From assembly GCA_033032865.1 (NCBI GenBank), contig JAWHQI010000229.1, positions 744,001-808,000 on the forward strand: 64,000 nucleotides of DNA, in the 5' to 3' direction. This DNA is from Dactylorhiza incarnata. Its lineage: Eukaryota > Streptophyta > Magnoliopsida > Asparagales > Orchidaceae. Below are positions 1 through 10,204 of the stretch, piece after piece (position 1 is the stretch's first letter; each line of letters begins with the position of its first letter). The position numbers and the translations under genes were made by a program. The notes beneath the pieces were generated by a model. The model ran no database searches. It was not told the DNA's origin and saw only the letters and a program-made list of their open reading frames with translations.

Positions 1-1419
1 TTCAGCTCCTCAAACGCAAACTCACACTCAACTATCCACGTGAAGGCTTTCCCTTTCCTGGTAAGTGTAGTCATTGGTAGCGCTATTTTTGAGAAGTCCT
101 TAATGAATCTCCTGTAATAACCTGCTAGACCGGGAAAGCTGCGAACTTCAGTCACTGCCTTCGGCCTTGGCCAATCCCTTATTGCTTCTATCTTTTTCGG
201 ATCCACCGCGACTCCGCGAGACCCTTCTGGCTGATGACGTGTCCCAAGAATGCAACCTCTGAAAGCCAAAACTCGCACTTTGAAAACTTGGCATACAACT
301 GATTCTTCCTGAGAGTGCTCAACACTGACCGGAGGTGCTCGACGTGATCTTCTTGACTCTTTGAATAAACCAAAATGTCGTCTATGAAAACGATAACGAA
401 ACGGTCTAGAAGTTCTCGGAACACCCTATTCATCAGATCCATAAAGGCGGACGGGACATTAGTTAACCCGAACGGCATGACCACGAACTCATAGTGTCCA
501 TATCTAGTGCTGAACGCCGTCTTCTGAATGTCCACATCTCGAATCCTCAACTGGTGGTAACCCGACCTCAAATCTAGCTTGGAGAACGTGCTAGATCCCT
601 CGAGCTGGTCAAACAAATCATCTATCCTGGGAATAAGGTACTTATTTTTAATTGTCAGCTTGTTAAGCTCACGGTAGTCTATGCACAATCTCATGCTACC
701 ATCTTTCTTCTTGACAAAAAGAACAGGGGCACTCCAAGGTGAAGTGCTGGGGCGAATGAAACCCAAGTCGATCAATTCCTGCAATTGAATCTTCAACTCG
801 GCAAGTTCTCTGGGAGCCATTCGGTAAGGACTCTTGGCCACTGGCGCAGCTCCAGGAATAAGATCTATCTGGAAATCAATCTCTCTGGTAGGAGGGGCAC
901 CAGGTAACTCCTCTGGAAAGACATCAGAAAAGTCCTTAACAACAGACACTTCTAGCAGATTAACCTTGGCTTCAGCATTCATCGGTACCAAGAAGTTTGC
1001 ACAACCCTTATTGATGCATCTTATAGCCTTGATTGAGGAGATTATTAACTTGGAGACTCCCTTCATACCCTGGAAGGTAAATGCAACTTGGTTGGGTCCT
1101 TCGAACTGTACCACCTTGTTCCTGCAGTCAATTCTTGCATTCATAGCTGAAAGCCAGTCCATACCCACTATCAGATCAAATCCTGCTATAGGGAGGAGTG
1201 AAGCTTCTATTGAAATTTCAGTTTCTCCAAAACACACAGGAACTCTACACTTATTCCTGGTCTGCAAACATGATCCATTAGGCATCATAACTTCTAATGA
1301 TGCAGACTCTGGAAGGACTTCTAAATCCAGCCTACGCACCGGAGATTCTGCTATGAACGAGTGTGAGGCATCCGTGTCAAAGAGAATCTTGGAGGGAACG
1401 TTTCGTATCATAAGTATTC
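1..1419 (-). pseudogene. Gypsy-1 pol: protease, reverse transcriptase, start of RNase H
   Basis: The open frame 188-1419 encodes retropepsin then RT. The protease motif lies at codons 1370-1378, but reads Asp-Thr-Asp-Ala where the family has Asp-Ser/Thr-Gly-Ala, so the flexible glycine is lost. RT shows [19 protein letters not shown], the first catalytic Asp in [11 protein letters not shown] and the second pair in [10 protein letters not shown]; just downstream comes FLGHVIS. At about position 230 a small insertion, probably from a short TCGCGG-like repeat, shifts frame; positions 1-200 then encode the RT thumb and start of RNase H in another frame ([12 protein letters not shown], then PGLAGYYRRFI). 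The protease exon appears to be joined to gag by splicing (intron 1420-1501). Confidence 0.85.
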
Positions 1420-1501
1420 CTACATGCATGAATGCAACAAATGTATTATTTTTAGTGTCACTAAGGAGAGAAATACTAAAACGTCTAGGACGTACACATA
1501 C
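1420..1501 (-). other. Putative spliceosomal intron between Gypsy-1 gag tail and protease
   Basis: On the minus strand the donor is CAG|GTATGT and the acceptor GCATGTAG|GA. Removing 82 bp joins DVVTG directly to ILMIRN, the usual gag-protease linker and protease start in this gypsy group. Without removal, stop codons separate the two blocks. Confidence 0.55.
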
Positions 1502-1655
1502 CTGTCACCACGTCCTCCTGATCCTTAGCTTCCTGCTGGCCTAGCCCATAAGCTCTGGGTTGCACCGGACCTCGTCCTGCAGTATTTTTCTCCTCGGTTC
1601 CAACATGAGCCTTTCCTCTGTCGGTTCTGCTAGGACCACTGACCTCAAACTTCGA

Positions 1656-1730
1656 CTATAAAAGGATCATAATTAGGCCTATTGAGGGAAAGGTATAACT
1701 TAAGAAGATTACTCAAATGAAATTTCGTAC
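1656..1730 (-). other. Putative intron after the Gypsy-1 gag zinc knuckle
   Basis: 75 bp with donor TTCAG|GTACGA and acceptor TTTTATAG|TCGAAG on the minus strand. It lies between the knuckle block and the linker block and contains in-frame stops. The donor is weaker than those of the other two gaps. Confidence 0.45.
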
Positions 1731-2322
1731 CTGAACCACGGGAGTTCCCTAGCAGTAACGGGCTATATGTCCCGGTTGTTGGCATTTGTAACAAACTCCT
1801 GCAGCAGCTAAACACTCACCCAGATGGTGGCGGTAACATTTAGGATAGAGGGGGTAATCTTTGACCTTGGACCCGGTCTGACCCCCTTTCTTATCATCAA
1901 ATCTCTGCTTCTTGTTCCAGTTCTTTCCTTGGCTATTCCTATTCTGCTGCTGCTGTGGTAAATCCTGAGGTCGCTTCGAACGGAAGTTGTTACGCTTTTG
2001 CACTCTGCTGATCAGGTTCCAGCTTCCTCGCCGTGTCCACCAAGCTCCTGTAATCGGCATTGACCATCGTCATCAAAGATTGCCTCAGAGAGTCTCGCAG
2101 TCCATCCACGAATCGACTACATTTCTCGTTCTCATCCCCTTGCATATTGCCCGCATAACGAGATAAGTGAGTTAACTCCCGCTCGTAGGCTATTACAGTT
2201 CTGTCCCCCTGAATGAGCCTGAGGTACTTCTCCTGGAGACTGCGACGCTCGAACGGGGGGCACAAACCAGCTAGCTAGTGCCGTCGAGAAATTATTCCAC
2301 GTGAACATATCTGTTGTACGAC

Positions 2323-2409
2323 CTAACATAAATGAAATCCAATTTATCATTAAGTTAAACGGGCAAAGTATTCTGGGAAAGAGGGGGTAATCTGAACAAC
2401 GTTACTTAC
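2323..2409 (-). other. Putative intron inside Gypsy-1 gag
   Basis: 87 bp with a strong donor G|GTAAGT and acceptor TTATGTTAG|GT on the minus strand, T-rich near its 3' end and with a branch-point-like TTAACTTAAT. Removal joins LADDPAG to RTTDMFTWNNF, restoring the continuous gag motif leading into the WNNF segment. This is the most convincing of the three. Confidence 0.6.
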
Positions 2410-2856
2410 CAGCGGGGTCGTCCGCAAGATGCCTAGTCCACCACAGGTTTGCCTCACCTTTCAGGAGAAAGGCAGCTAGAGGAACCTTCTTGTTCTCTGG
2501 GCACTGCATCACTTCGAGCAGGTCACAGGTCTTTATCAGCCAATCGTCGGTCTCCATCGGTGTTTCTTCTCCATTGAAATTGGAGGGTTGAAGATCCCGG
2601 AAATTCCTCAGATAACGATCCATTCCTAATTCTCCGGCAGGTACGGGAACTGCTGCTGGATCTGCTGCAGGCAGTCCATTTCTGAACTCCAGCAAAGCTA
2701 AGGCCACTGCCCTGGCAATAACGGCTGCTAAGTCGGTAGGGTCTGGTGCTGCTGGTGCTGCTGGTGCTCTGCTGCTGGTGCACCACCGTCATCCATGACT
2801 ATCTCAGGAGTGGTATTCTGCCGCGAAGGCTCGCCTGCTTCGTTGGCACGCAGTGC

Positions 2857-3039
2857 CTACACGTTGGAAGGAAAATGATTATTGAAGTACGAATCACCAT
2901 GAAGGATCTACTAGAAAGATATTTCTATGCAACGCATAACTAAGTTAGATGATATTTGATGACTCTAACGTCGAAAGAATGATTCAGTTGAAATCCTAAG
3001 GCTCTGTGAACTCTCTGGGTCGTAGGATCCCAAACCTAC
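2857..3039 (-). other. Gypsy-1 5' leader between primer-binding site and gag
   Basis: AT-rich sequence with no open frame. On the minus strand it ends CAACGTGTAG|GCACTG, another possible splice acceptor directly before the first readable gag codons; no matching donor or initiator exon was identified. Confidence 0.5.
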
Positions 3040-3050
3040 CTCTGATACCA
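3040..3050 (-). other. Gypsy-1 primer-binding site (tRNA-iMet)
   Basis: Minus-strand TGGTATCAGAG, complementary to the 3' end of plant initiator methionine tRNA, two bases inside the 5' LTR. It primes minus-strand cDNA synthesis. Confidence 0.9.
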
Positions 3051-3052
3051 AT

Positions 3053-5746
3053 TGTAACACCCCACCTTAGTTTTACCACAAAATCAGCAGTCCGGCCGGG
3101 CCCCGTGATAAGAAGCAAACTAAGAAACGGTAATAAAAATTGGTACATAGTTGGTAAAAATTAAAAGTGCTAAAGAGTACTTACAACGGAACGGAAATAA
3201 TAAAAGAGACTAAGGGTAAATGTGTACCTCAAAATCTGATTTCACAGAGCCACTAAAAATGAAAGTGTCCAAATACTTGAAATACTGAAATCTTAAACAT
3301 AGTCTGATACAAGAACCGTTAGCGAGATTCCGATACAAATCCAAAACACTGAACAGAACTATAAGAAACAACTACATCATGTAAACAAACTAAAAGAAGG
3401 GCAAATTGCAGGCAAGCTCATCCTAGGCGCAACACCCCACCTGTGACTCCTGTAATGAGAAGCCCAAAAATGGGTCAGCCCAACTGAAGAGTAAGAAAGA
3501 CCATTCTTTTCAGTGACACTAAAAATAATTTATAAAGAATATGTTTTCTGATTTTACGCTTTTGAAAATGATACCGTTATTCTACAAAAAATAAACTATT
3601 TATACAAAGTTATAATATGCATACATTTTTATAAAACACTTAACATAAATGTTTGTTCTAGTTTGTAAACATCTTAAACATGATTATTCAGGCTCCAAAA
3701 GAAAGGTTAACTATAATACCATTTCTAAATTTCGTCGTATGCTGAGTGATGTTTGTCTAGTAATTATTCTTCTTAAAATTTTATGCTGAGAAACTGTTTA
3801 AGCGCATTCTAACGATTCGAGTCTCATCTAGCGAACACAGAGGTTCTAATGTCTCACGAACATAGACTCGCATCTTCTGAATTTCTAATTGGAGAAAACG
3901 TCTCCCTGCATTTGAGGCTCATAGGGTCTACTACGCCCCATGAGTAAGATAGTTCGCCTCTATCTTTCACGATGGAGAGTCTCAATCATGCGTCCTAATT
4001 ATCTTCCTTTACCGGTTTGAATTTCTTTAAAATTGTTAGACTAACTAATCATACGTCGTAGTTCACTAACGTGTTGAACATTAATGTCTAGATATACGTG
4101 GTTGTACACTATTATAATTATCTCATTCTATATAAGGAATACAAACTATGCATATAATTATCTGGTATGTCTAACAAAAAAGAATAGAATTTCTTACCGT
4201 TGCGTTGCGGCGCTCGTATACAAGGCGCGGCGGCATTGCTTCTTTTTACAAATATTATGGAGCACTAATTTGACCTCTGAGCAACAAGAGGATTATTTCA
4301 CGATGGAGAGAGTCTCAATCATGCGTCCTAATTATCTTCCTTTACCGGTTGGAATTTCTTTAAAATTGTTAGACTAACTAATCATATGTCGTAGTTCACT
4401 AACGTGTTGAACATTAATGTCTAGATATACGTGGTTGTACACTATTATAATTATCTCCTTCTATATAAGGAATACAAACTATGCATATAATTATCTGGTA
4501 TGTCTAACCAAAAAGAATAGAATTTCTTACCGTTGCGTTGCGGCGCTCGTATACAAGGCGCGGCGGCATTGCTTCTTTTTACAAATATTATGGAGCACTA
4601 ATTTGACCTCCGAGCAACAAGAGGCTTATTTCCTCAAGCAATCTAAAAGAGCGTTTTCATAGTTATGAAAATATTCTCCCGCAAATAAGTGAGAAACAGT
4701 TCAACGAAAGGAAGCTACTTACCACTTCTTCGGTAGTGGGGGTTACTTTTTTTTTTAATACGACAATATCTTCAGCTACGCTTGGTGTTGCTATACCAAA
4801 CCCTAAACAAAATTCCAAACGGCTTAGGAGAGGGTAGGGGTCTTGAAGTACAGGTGGACTGAAACTAGAAAAAGGATAGCACAAAACCTGAGTAAAATTT
4901 GGAATTAAAGGGTCGAGAAGACCACCGGTCTCGAACGAGGTGTCCCGGAGTGAAATTTTGAACTTTCTGAAAGAGACGAAACACCAAACGTCATGCTCAC
5001 CGCTCTGAACAATTCAGGAGAAAACGTAGATCCATTTCTAGTAGGGTTTAGGTCGCTACCTGGGAGTTATGCTGACTGGAGGGAGGGGGAACTCCAGTCG
5101 ACGGATCACGATAGAAGGAAGGAAAGAATCCTCCCAGGATCGTCGACGATGACAGGTCGACGAGACTTCCTGTGCGTGTTGCGCCGAGGGTGTCTGGAAG
5201 AGGGACGATTGAAGTCATGCCTTCTGGTGTCGTCTGCTGGGGCGGCCGAACCTTTCGCTCAGGCGGAGGAGATCAGGAATGGGAGAGGCCGCAAGCGCCG
5301 TCTGCGAGGGAAGAGGCGAGCAGCGGTTTCCACGATTTGTTGAGAGGGAAAAACTTACGCGTACATTTATTGTTTTCAACAGGCGTGTGAGCCCTAAATG
5401 TCGATTAAGAAGGGAAAAGCGTATCCTGCGGTTACTTCTAAATTGGTAAACCGGTATAGGCGAAATAAATGGCTTTAGAAATCTTAGGAAAACAATTTTA
5501 AACTCCTATATCGTATTTCAAAATTGCCCAACCTTACTAGCTGCTAAGTCTACGCTCTACGCTCTCGCATAAATCTTAAAAATGCGTCAACAATATTCCA
5601 AGAACTTTCGTGAATACATTTATTAACGCGCAACCATTGATCGTAAATAAAATTGTACCTCGACCCGACGTTGACTTGATCAATCTTGGTCGAGATCGGG
5701 CCCTGCGACCAAAATTAATTTTACGTATTAAATTATGGGTGTTACA
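3053..5746 (-). repeat. Gypsy-1 5' LTR (2694 bp)
   Basis: Bounded by perfect inverted ends TGTAACACCC (3053-3062) and GGGTGTTACA (5737-5746), with the primer-binding site on its left and copia sequence on its right. Small open frames inside (for example 4084-4377 and 4417-4662) are copies of one another created by an internal duplication and have no recognisable domain. The partner LTR lies outside the window. Confidence 0.88.
3967..4632. repeat. 333-bp tandem duplication inside the Gypsy-1 LTR
   Basis: Two adjacent copies (about 3967-4299 and 4300-4632) start with CACGATGGAGAG and run through GTCTAGATATACGTGG to GCAACAAGAGG. They differ at only a handful of positions, including a 2-bp AG insertion early in copy 2. 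The duplication is therefore young relative to the gag/pol decay. Confidence 0.85.
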
Positions 5747-7941
5747 GTAATGGCTGAACTGAAACGTGCAAACCACGCGCGGGGCGCTTGCTTGAGCCCA
5801 TAAAGAGCTCGCCTCAAGCGACAAACAAGGCCTGAAGGAGAGGATTGACCCGAAGGAGGAAGCATGTATACCTCCCGCTGAAGATCACCGTGAAGAAAGA
5901 CATTCTTCACGTCGAGCTGTGATAGGGACCAGTGACGAACAACGACAACACCAATAAGAGTCCGTACTATAGTGATGTGAGCAACTGGGGCAAAAGTCTC
6001 GTCATAGTCTCTCCCTTGCTCCTGCTGAAAACCACGAGCAACAAGTCGAGCCTTGTACCTCTCCACAGAACCATCAGAGCGAGTCTTGACCTTAAAGACT
6101 CACTTGCAAGTAATAGGAACAACACCAGGTGGAAGAGGAACAAGCTCCCATGTACAAGTGTGCTCAAGCGCCTCCAACTCAGCAGACTTAGCAACCTGCC
6201 ACTCAGGTAGCTGGGCAGCCTCACGATAGGAAGTCGGCTCTGGAGTACTGCAGACAGTGGCGGGAAGGGCAGGTAGGTCCAGCGGTAGGGTAGCAAGGCT
6301 AAGACGGTCGGGAGGACGCCTCTCATGAGGTGGGTTGCGGCGCACAGGAGGATCATCCATAGGGCACTCGCTGGAAGAGGTAGGCACTGAGTCTGGGGGC
6401 ACTGCAGGCGAGGAGATAGGAGGAGGACGACAGGTATAGTGATAAGGAAGAGGAGAGACACGATCCCAAGTGGACATCTCATCAGAGGGAGAGGAGTGAG
6501 GAGTTGGAGGCGAAGAAGACTGCGGCAAGGGAGAAGGAGGTGACAGAGTAGACTGTGGCAAGGGAAGAGGAGGGGGACATACCGGAGGAGAGGATACATG
6601 AGGCGAAGAAATGGGAAGAGTGAAAAACTGCACGTCAGAGGGAGTAACGAATGAGTGTGAGGTCTAGGAAACGGGGGACACAGAAAGGGTGAGACTCATC
6701 AAAAGTGACATCACGTGAAATGTGAAGTCGACTTGCAACAGAGTCATAACATCGATAGCCCTTGTGCTTAGCATTGTACCCAAGAAAGGCACAAGGGACA
6801 GACTGAGCAGAGAGCTTAGTACGCTCACGTGGAGAGAGAAGAACATAACATCGACAACCAAAATCACGAAGATGAGTGTAACGTGGGGGTCGAGAGTACA
6901 AACACTCACCGGGACACTGACCCTGAAGGAAAGTGGAGGGCTGCATATTAATAAGATAGACAGCAGTGAAAACAGCCTCAGCCCAGAAGTGAGGAGGAAC
7001 GTGAGAGGAGATAAGAAGGGTGCGAGCTGTCTCAATAATATGACGATGCTTTCTTTCAGCGGTGCCGTTCTGAGCATGGGCACCGGGACAGGAAAGCTGA
7101 GGGAGAGTGCCGTGAGTAGCTAGCAAATCTCGAAAAGCATGAGATAGATACTCCCCCCTGAGTCAAAATGGAAAATGCGTACGAAAGCAGAAAATTGTGT
7201 GCGCACCATAGCAGAAAAAGTAACATAGATCTAAAAAAATTCATATCGAGAATGCATAAAATAGACCAAACAATAACGAGAGTTGTCATCAACGAAAAGA
7301 ACATAGTACCGATGTCCACCCTTGGACACAAAAAGTGCGGGTCCCCAGACATCAGAATGATCTAGATCAAAGGGACGCTGAGATCTGGACTCACTAGACT
7401 GATATGGGAGTTGTAATTGTTTACCGAGCTTACAACCTGAACATGAGTGAGACCGATCAATAGAAACACGACCAAGGAAACCATGACTAATGATAGAAGC
7501 TAGACGTGAAACACTGGGATGACCAAGACGGTGGTGCCACTGACAGAAACCCACCGAAGGAAGACAAAGGGAGGAAGCTGCAGGTGACCACGAAGTGGAA
7601 GGAAGGTGGAGACGATCAAGGACGTACACCCCGCAACAACGACGACCAGCCCCAAGGAGTGCCCCAGTCAGACGATCCTGCACACGACATGTGAACTCAT
7701 CAAAGGTAACCAGACAACCATGGGATGTGAGCTGGCTGGCGAATATAAGGTTCATGGATAACTCAGGTATGTTGGCAACATCGGGAATGTGAAAATGAGT
7801 GGTGTGAAGGAGGCCACGACTGGTGATGGGGTGAATGGTGCCATCTGCTACCATGATACTAAGGGCAGGAGTAATGGGCTGACATGACAAAAGGTGTGTA
7901 GCATCATAGGTCATGTGAAAAGAGGCTCCAGAGTCAAGCAA
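5747..7941 (-). pseudogene. Copia-1 pol: protease, integrase, partial RT
   Basis: Protease LLDSGASFHMT is at the right end (about 7910-7941). Integrase follows with the HHCC finger (WHHRLGH then CSGCKLGKQ), first catalytic Asp in DHSDVWGP, a second in DSGGEY reached after a frameshift near 7232, and Glu in [11 protein letters not shown] (about 7050). The copia-specific block FGCRCYVL and [13 protein letters not shown] follows near 6700-6880. A Ser/Pro-rich linker leads to RT (ERYKARLVARGF, QLDVKNVFLHGDL, ALYGLKQAPRAWF). RT stops at ARFSSAI where the Gypsy-1 LTR begins, before the YVDD catalytic motif. At least two frameshifts are present. Confidence 0.85.
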
Positions 7942-8565
7942 CTAGCCGGAGGTAGAGATACCTGCAGGGGAGGAGGCAGCCGACTGAGAGACAGAGACAG
8001 GAGAGCAGGCCGGAGAAAATTGCTGGACAATCAGCTGCACAAGCTCAGAGACAGAGAGAGACTGCGCTGGAGCCGAGAAATGAGCGGAAGGAACACCAGG
8101 AGCACGCTGCTGACCAGGCTGCTGAGCCCTCTGAAGCTTGCGACACCCAGATTGAACGTGTCCAAGGCACTGACAATAGTGACAGCGGACCGTCTGGCGA
8201 CGAGGAGCACCAGACTGAGTAGTAGAGGGCGCAGGAGAAAGAGTCCCCTCAGCAATCACCAAGGCCTTTTGGAGGAAGGCGGAAGAGGAGTGAGGTGATG
8301 CCATTGAAGAGAAAGTAGGAGGTTCCAGCGGGCTGCGGGAGCAGCAGACGTGCTCGATGAGACGAGCGGGGGCAACGAACGGGCTGCAGGGTAACCGGAG
8401 AAGCGGATGACGGGCGCGGTGAGATGAGCACGAGCGGCAGACCGGCGCGGCGAGATGAGCACGAGCGGCGAGATGAATCGACGGAATCGTCGGGCTCGGC
8501 GAGATGAGCACGAGCGGCTTCATCGATTGGACTGGAACAACAGAGACGATCAGGAGCAGCAACAA
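7942..8565 (-). pseudogene. Copia-1 gag remnant with zinc knuckle
   Basis: Only the C-terminal nucleocapsid part is recognisable: CHYCQCLGHVQSGC (CX2CX4HX4C) near 8140-8185, followed by a Gln/Ser-rich tail. The frame ends at a TAG (7942-7944) that lies in frame with, and immediately before, the protease motif, probably a single Trp-to-stop change. The distance from the primer-binding site to the knuckle is only about 600 bp and is filled by GA/CG-rich low-complexity sequence, so the main capsid domain of about 250 residues seems deleted. Confidence 0.7.
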
Positions 8566-8790
8566 GTAGGAGCGGAGAGCGTCGTCGATAGGAGCGGAGA
8601 GCGCCGTCGTCGATAGCAGCAGCGGAGACGTGAGACGGCGAGATCGAGAGATCGAGAGATACCACCTTAGAAGATTGTGAGACGGCGAGATCGAGAGATC
8701 GATGAGGAACGAAGATCGGGAATCACGATCGGCGGAAGCTGACGAGCGGATGGAGCGGGATCGGCTTGTGGGCAGAACAGAGATGCCCTA
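8300..8790. repeat. Low-complexity GAGATGAGCACGAGCGGC-like repeats, Copia-1 leader
   Basis: Degenerate short repeats built on GCGGCGAGATGAGCACGAGCGG and GAGATCGAGAGATCGA occupy the Copia-1 leader where gag would normally begin. They generate arginine- or serine-rich spurious frames on both strands and no recognisable domain. Confidence 0.6.
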
Positions 8791-8792
8791 GA

Positions 8793-8804
8793 GCTCTGAT
8801 ACCA
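8793..8804 (-). other. Copia-1 primer-binding site (tRNA-iMet)
   Basis: Minus-strand TGGTATCAGAGC directly abutting the 5' LTR. Confidence 0.9.
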
Positions 8805-9293
8805 TGATAGGAAAATGGATCTTGTGTGTATTCACAATTGAACAAAGTAATACATATACATGAATAACGGAGGGTGATCCTAACACCCGAGGTGACTATA
8901 GGCTAACACTAATACTCAATATACAATATATTTAACAGACATGTTGAGATATAAAAGAGAAGAGATCTCAACGTATGTCAACATACTTATGTTTTGACTT
9001 CACTTTTCTTTATAGGTGATCTCAACATAAGGGAGTACATCAACTTGTCTTCATGTGTTGATTACTAGTCGTAACACAGAGTAAACTTCTCGACGTATGT
9101 CGACATCTTCTCAAAACACAGATTTTCACTTAGCTTTATTCTGATTCTCTGAGTGCACTGAGTCTTTATCTGACCTCTTCTGAATGACTTTGGACTCACA
9201 CTTAAGACAAGATGTCATCTGTACATACATACATTTATCCTATATCACTTTGATAACCTGATATATCAAATCATGAAAAGATTTTTCCCAACA
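8805..9293 (-). repeat. Copia-1 5' LTR (489 bp)
   Basis: In element orientation it starts TGTTGGGAAAA and ends TTTTCCTATCA, both standard for plant copia LTRs, and it is flanked on the left by the primer-binding site. The 3' partner is outside the window, so the end at 9293 rests on the TG/CA rule. Confidence 0.8.
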
Positions 9294-9980
9294 GGTTGAC
9301 TACCATTCGGGTCATTCCCATTGGTTAGGGCTAGGCTAGCACTTAGCTGTCCCTTAGATTTTGAGTTATGAGTGTCATAGGATTTGGTAAGAGTAAGGCT
9401 GGCCAGCCTGGCTTGATGAAGTCCTCTTCTATCTTGCTTATTTTTAATGCTTTATTCTCCTGATCATTGAGATAAAGGAATAAGGCTATTGATGCTTCTG
9501 CTGCCTTATTTCCTTATGGGTTTATGGAATTACTATTATTATAAAAACTGATTCTTCAATGTCAACCAGATTCAATTCTATGCTGCATTAGTCAACAATG
9601 TTGTCTCTATAACCACACCGGCTTTTTTAGTTTAAAAAATATATGCTATATAGCTAGTTTCAGCTCATGTAATTGTTGGTTTGTGCTATGCATAGATGCA
9701 AACTAGCTTTTCTTGTGAAACTAGATAACAACATTATATGAAATAGAGGCTTGTTTTGGTGGGGCGGTTTGGCTGCTTCGCGGATCAGGCGGAATGCCGC
9801 CGCGGCTTCACAACCATTTGGTCGCTCTGCGGTTGACCGTTTCGCCATCCACGTGCGAGGAAAAACTGCGAAAATTCCACTGTTTCTGGTTCCAAACCAA
9901 GCCAGCTGATTTACTCAGTTTTATTTGTTTGGCTTTTTAGTCAATACTCGCGGTTAAAACTTATTAGATTGTTGTGTTAG
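9294..9980. other. Host DNA, probably intronic
   Basis: AT-rich unique sequence between Copia-1 and the DUF632 exon. No open frame with a recognisable domain. It ends in a splice acceptor-like TTGTGTTAG, so it may be the intron upstream of the exon. Confidence 0.5.
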
Positions 9981-10204
9981 GATGAAGAGAAGCTGCGGTT
10001 ATTTTATGATAGGGAGTACACTCGACTCAAAGCTTTGGATGACAGGGGAGCTGAGTCCAGTAAGATTGATGCTACACGGTTGACAATAAATAAGCTTACA
10101 ACCAAGATAAGTATGACTATCAAATCTGTATATGCCATTTCAAGAAGGATACACAAGCTAAGAGATGACGAGTTGCGGCCCCAACTTGTCGAATTAATTC
10201 ACGG
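9981..10204 (+). pseudogene. Isolated exon of a DUF632 (NRG2-like) host gene
   Basis: A 224-bp exon bounded by acceptor TGTGTTAG|GATGAA and donor CACGG|GTACGT. It encodes DEEKLRLFYDREYTRLKAL, then a segment with DDRGAESSKIDATR, then AISRRIHKLRDDELRPQL and VELIHG. This matches from memory the conserved coiled-coil segment of plant DUF632 proteins (nitrate regulatory gene 2-like), including the usual exon end just before the LxRMW motif. No following exon is visible before the array at 11052 or in the flank after 49047, and none upstream before Copia-1. It could be a stranded fragment or part of a gene with very large TE-filled introns. Confidence 0.62.

Larger units (their letters stand above)
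1502..2856 (-). pseudogene. Gypsy-1 gag, exon-like blocks with frameshifts
   Basis: Gag is readable in order on the minus strand: 2856-2410 (ANEAGEPSRQN, then a proline/alanine stretch, then NFNGEETPMETDDWL and LLKGEANLWW, typical retrotransposon gag), 2322-1731 (matrix/capsid block with YLRLIQGDRTV and a CCHC knuckle CYKCQQPGHIARYC near 1750-1790), and 1655-1502 (linker to protease). GT-AG intron-like gaps separate the blocks. Frameshifts occur near 2260 (C-run), near 2000 and just after the knuckle, so no intact Gag can be made. The knuckle and its upstream Lys/Gln-rich segment would bind genomic RNA in an active relative. Confidence 0.75.
1..5746 (-). mobile_element. Gypsy-1, Ty3/gypsy LTR retrotransposon, 5' part only
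   Basis: Read on the minus strand from right to left the order is 5' LTR (3053-5746), primer-binding site, gag, protease and reverse transcriptase; RNase H, integrase and the 3' LTR lie beyond the window start. The order PR-RT with integrase not yet reached fits Ty3/gypsy. LTR ends TGTAACACCC and GGGTGTTACA are typical of long-LTR plant chromoviruses of the Tekay/Del kind, but the chromodomain that would prove this lies outside. The element interrupts the RT of Copia-1; the 5 bp after the LTR (5747-5751, GTAAT) should be one target-site copy. Gag and pol carry several frameshifts, so this copy is dead. Confidence 0.9.
5747..9293 (-). mobile_element. Copia-1, Ty1/copia retrotransposon, 5' half
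   Basis: Minus strand, right to left: 5' LTR (8805-9293), primer-binding site, short gag remnant, protease, integrase, linker, then RT cut off by Gypsy-1 at 5747. Integrase before RT defines Ty1/copia. The rest would lie left of Gypsy-1, outside the window. The 5 bp right of the LTR (9294-9298, GGTTG) should be one target-site copy. Confidence 0.88.

Noticed and set aside
3040..3050. tRNA-like matches (here and at the other primer-binding sites)
   Set aside because: They are 11-12-bp primer-binding sites complementary to initiator tRNA; no cloverleaf is present.
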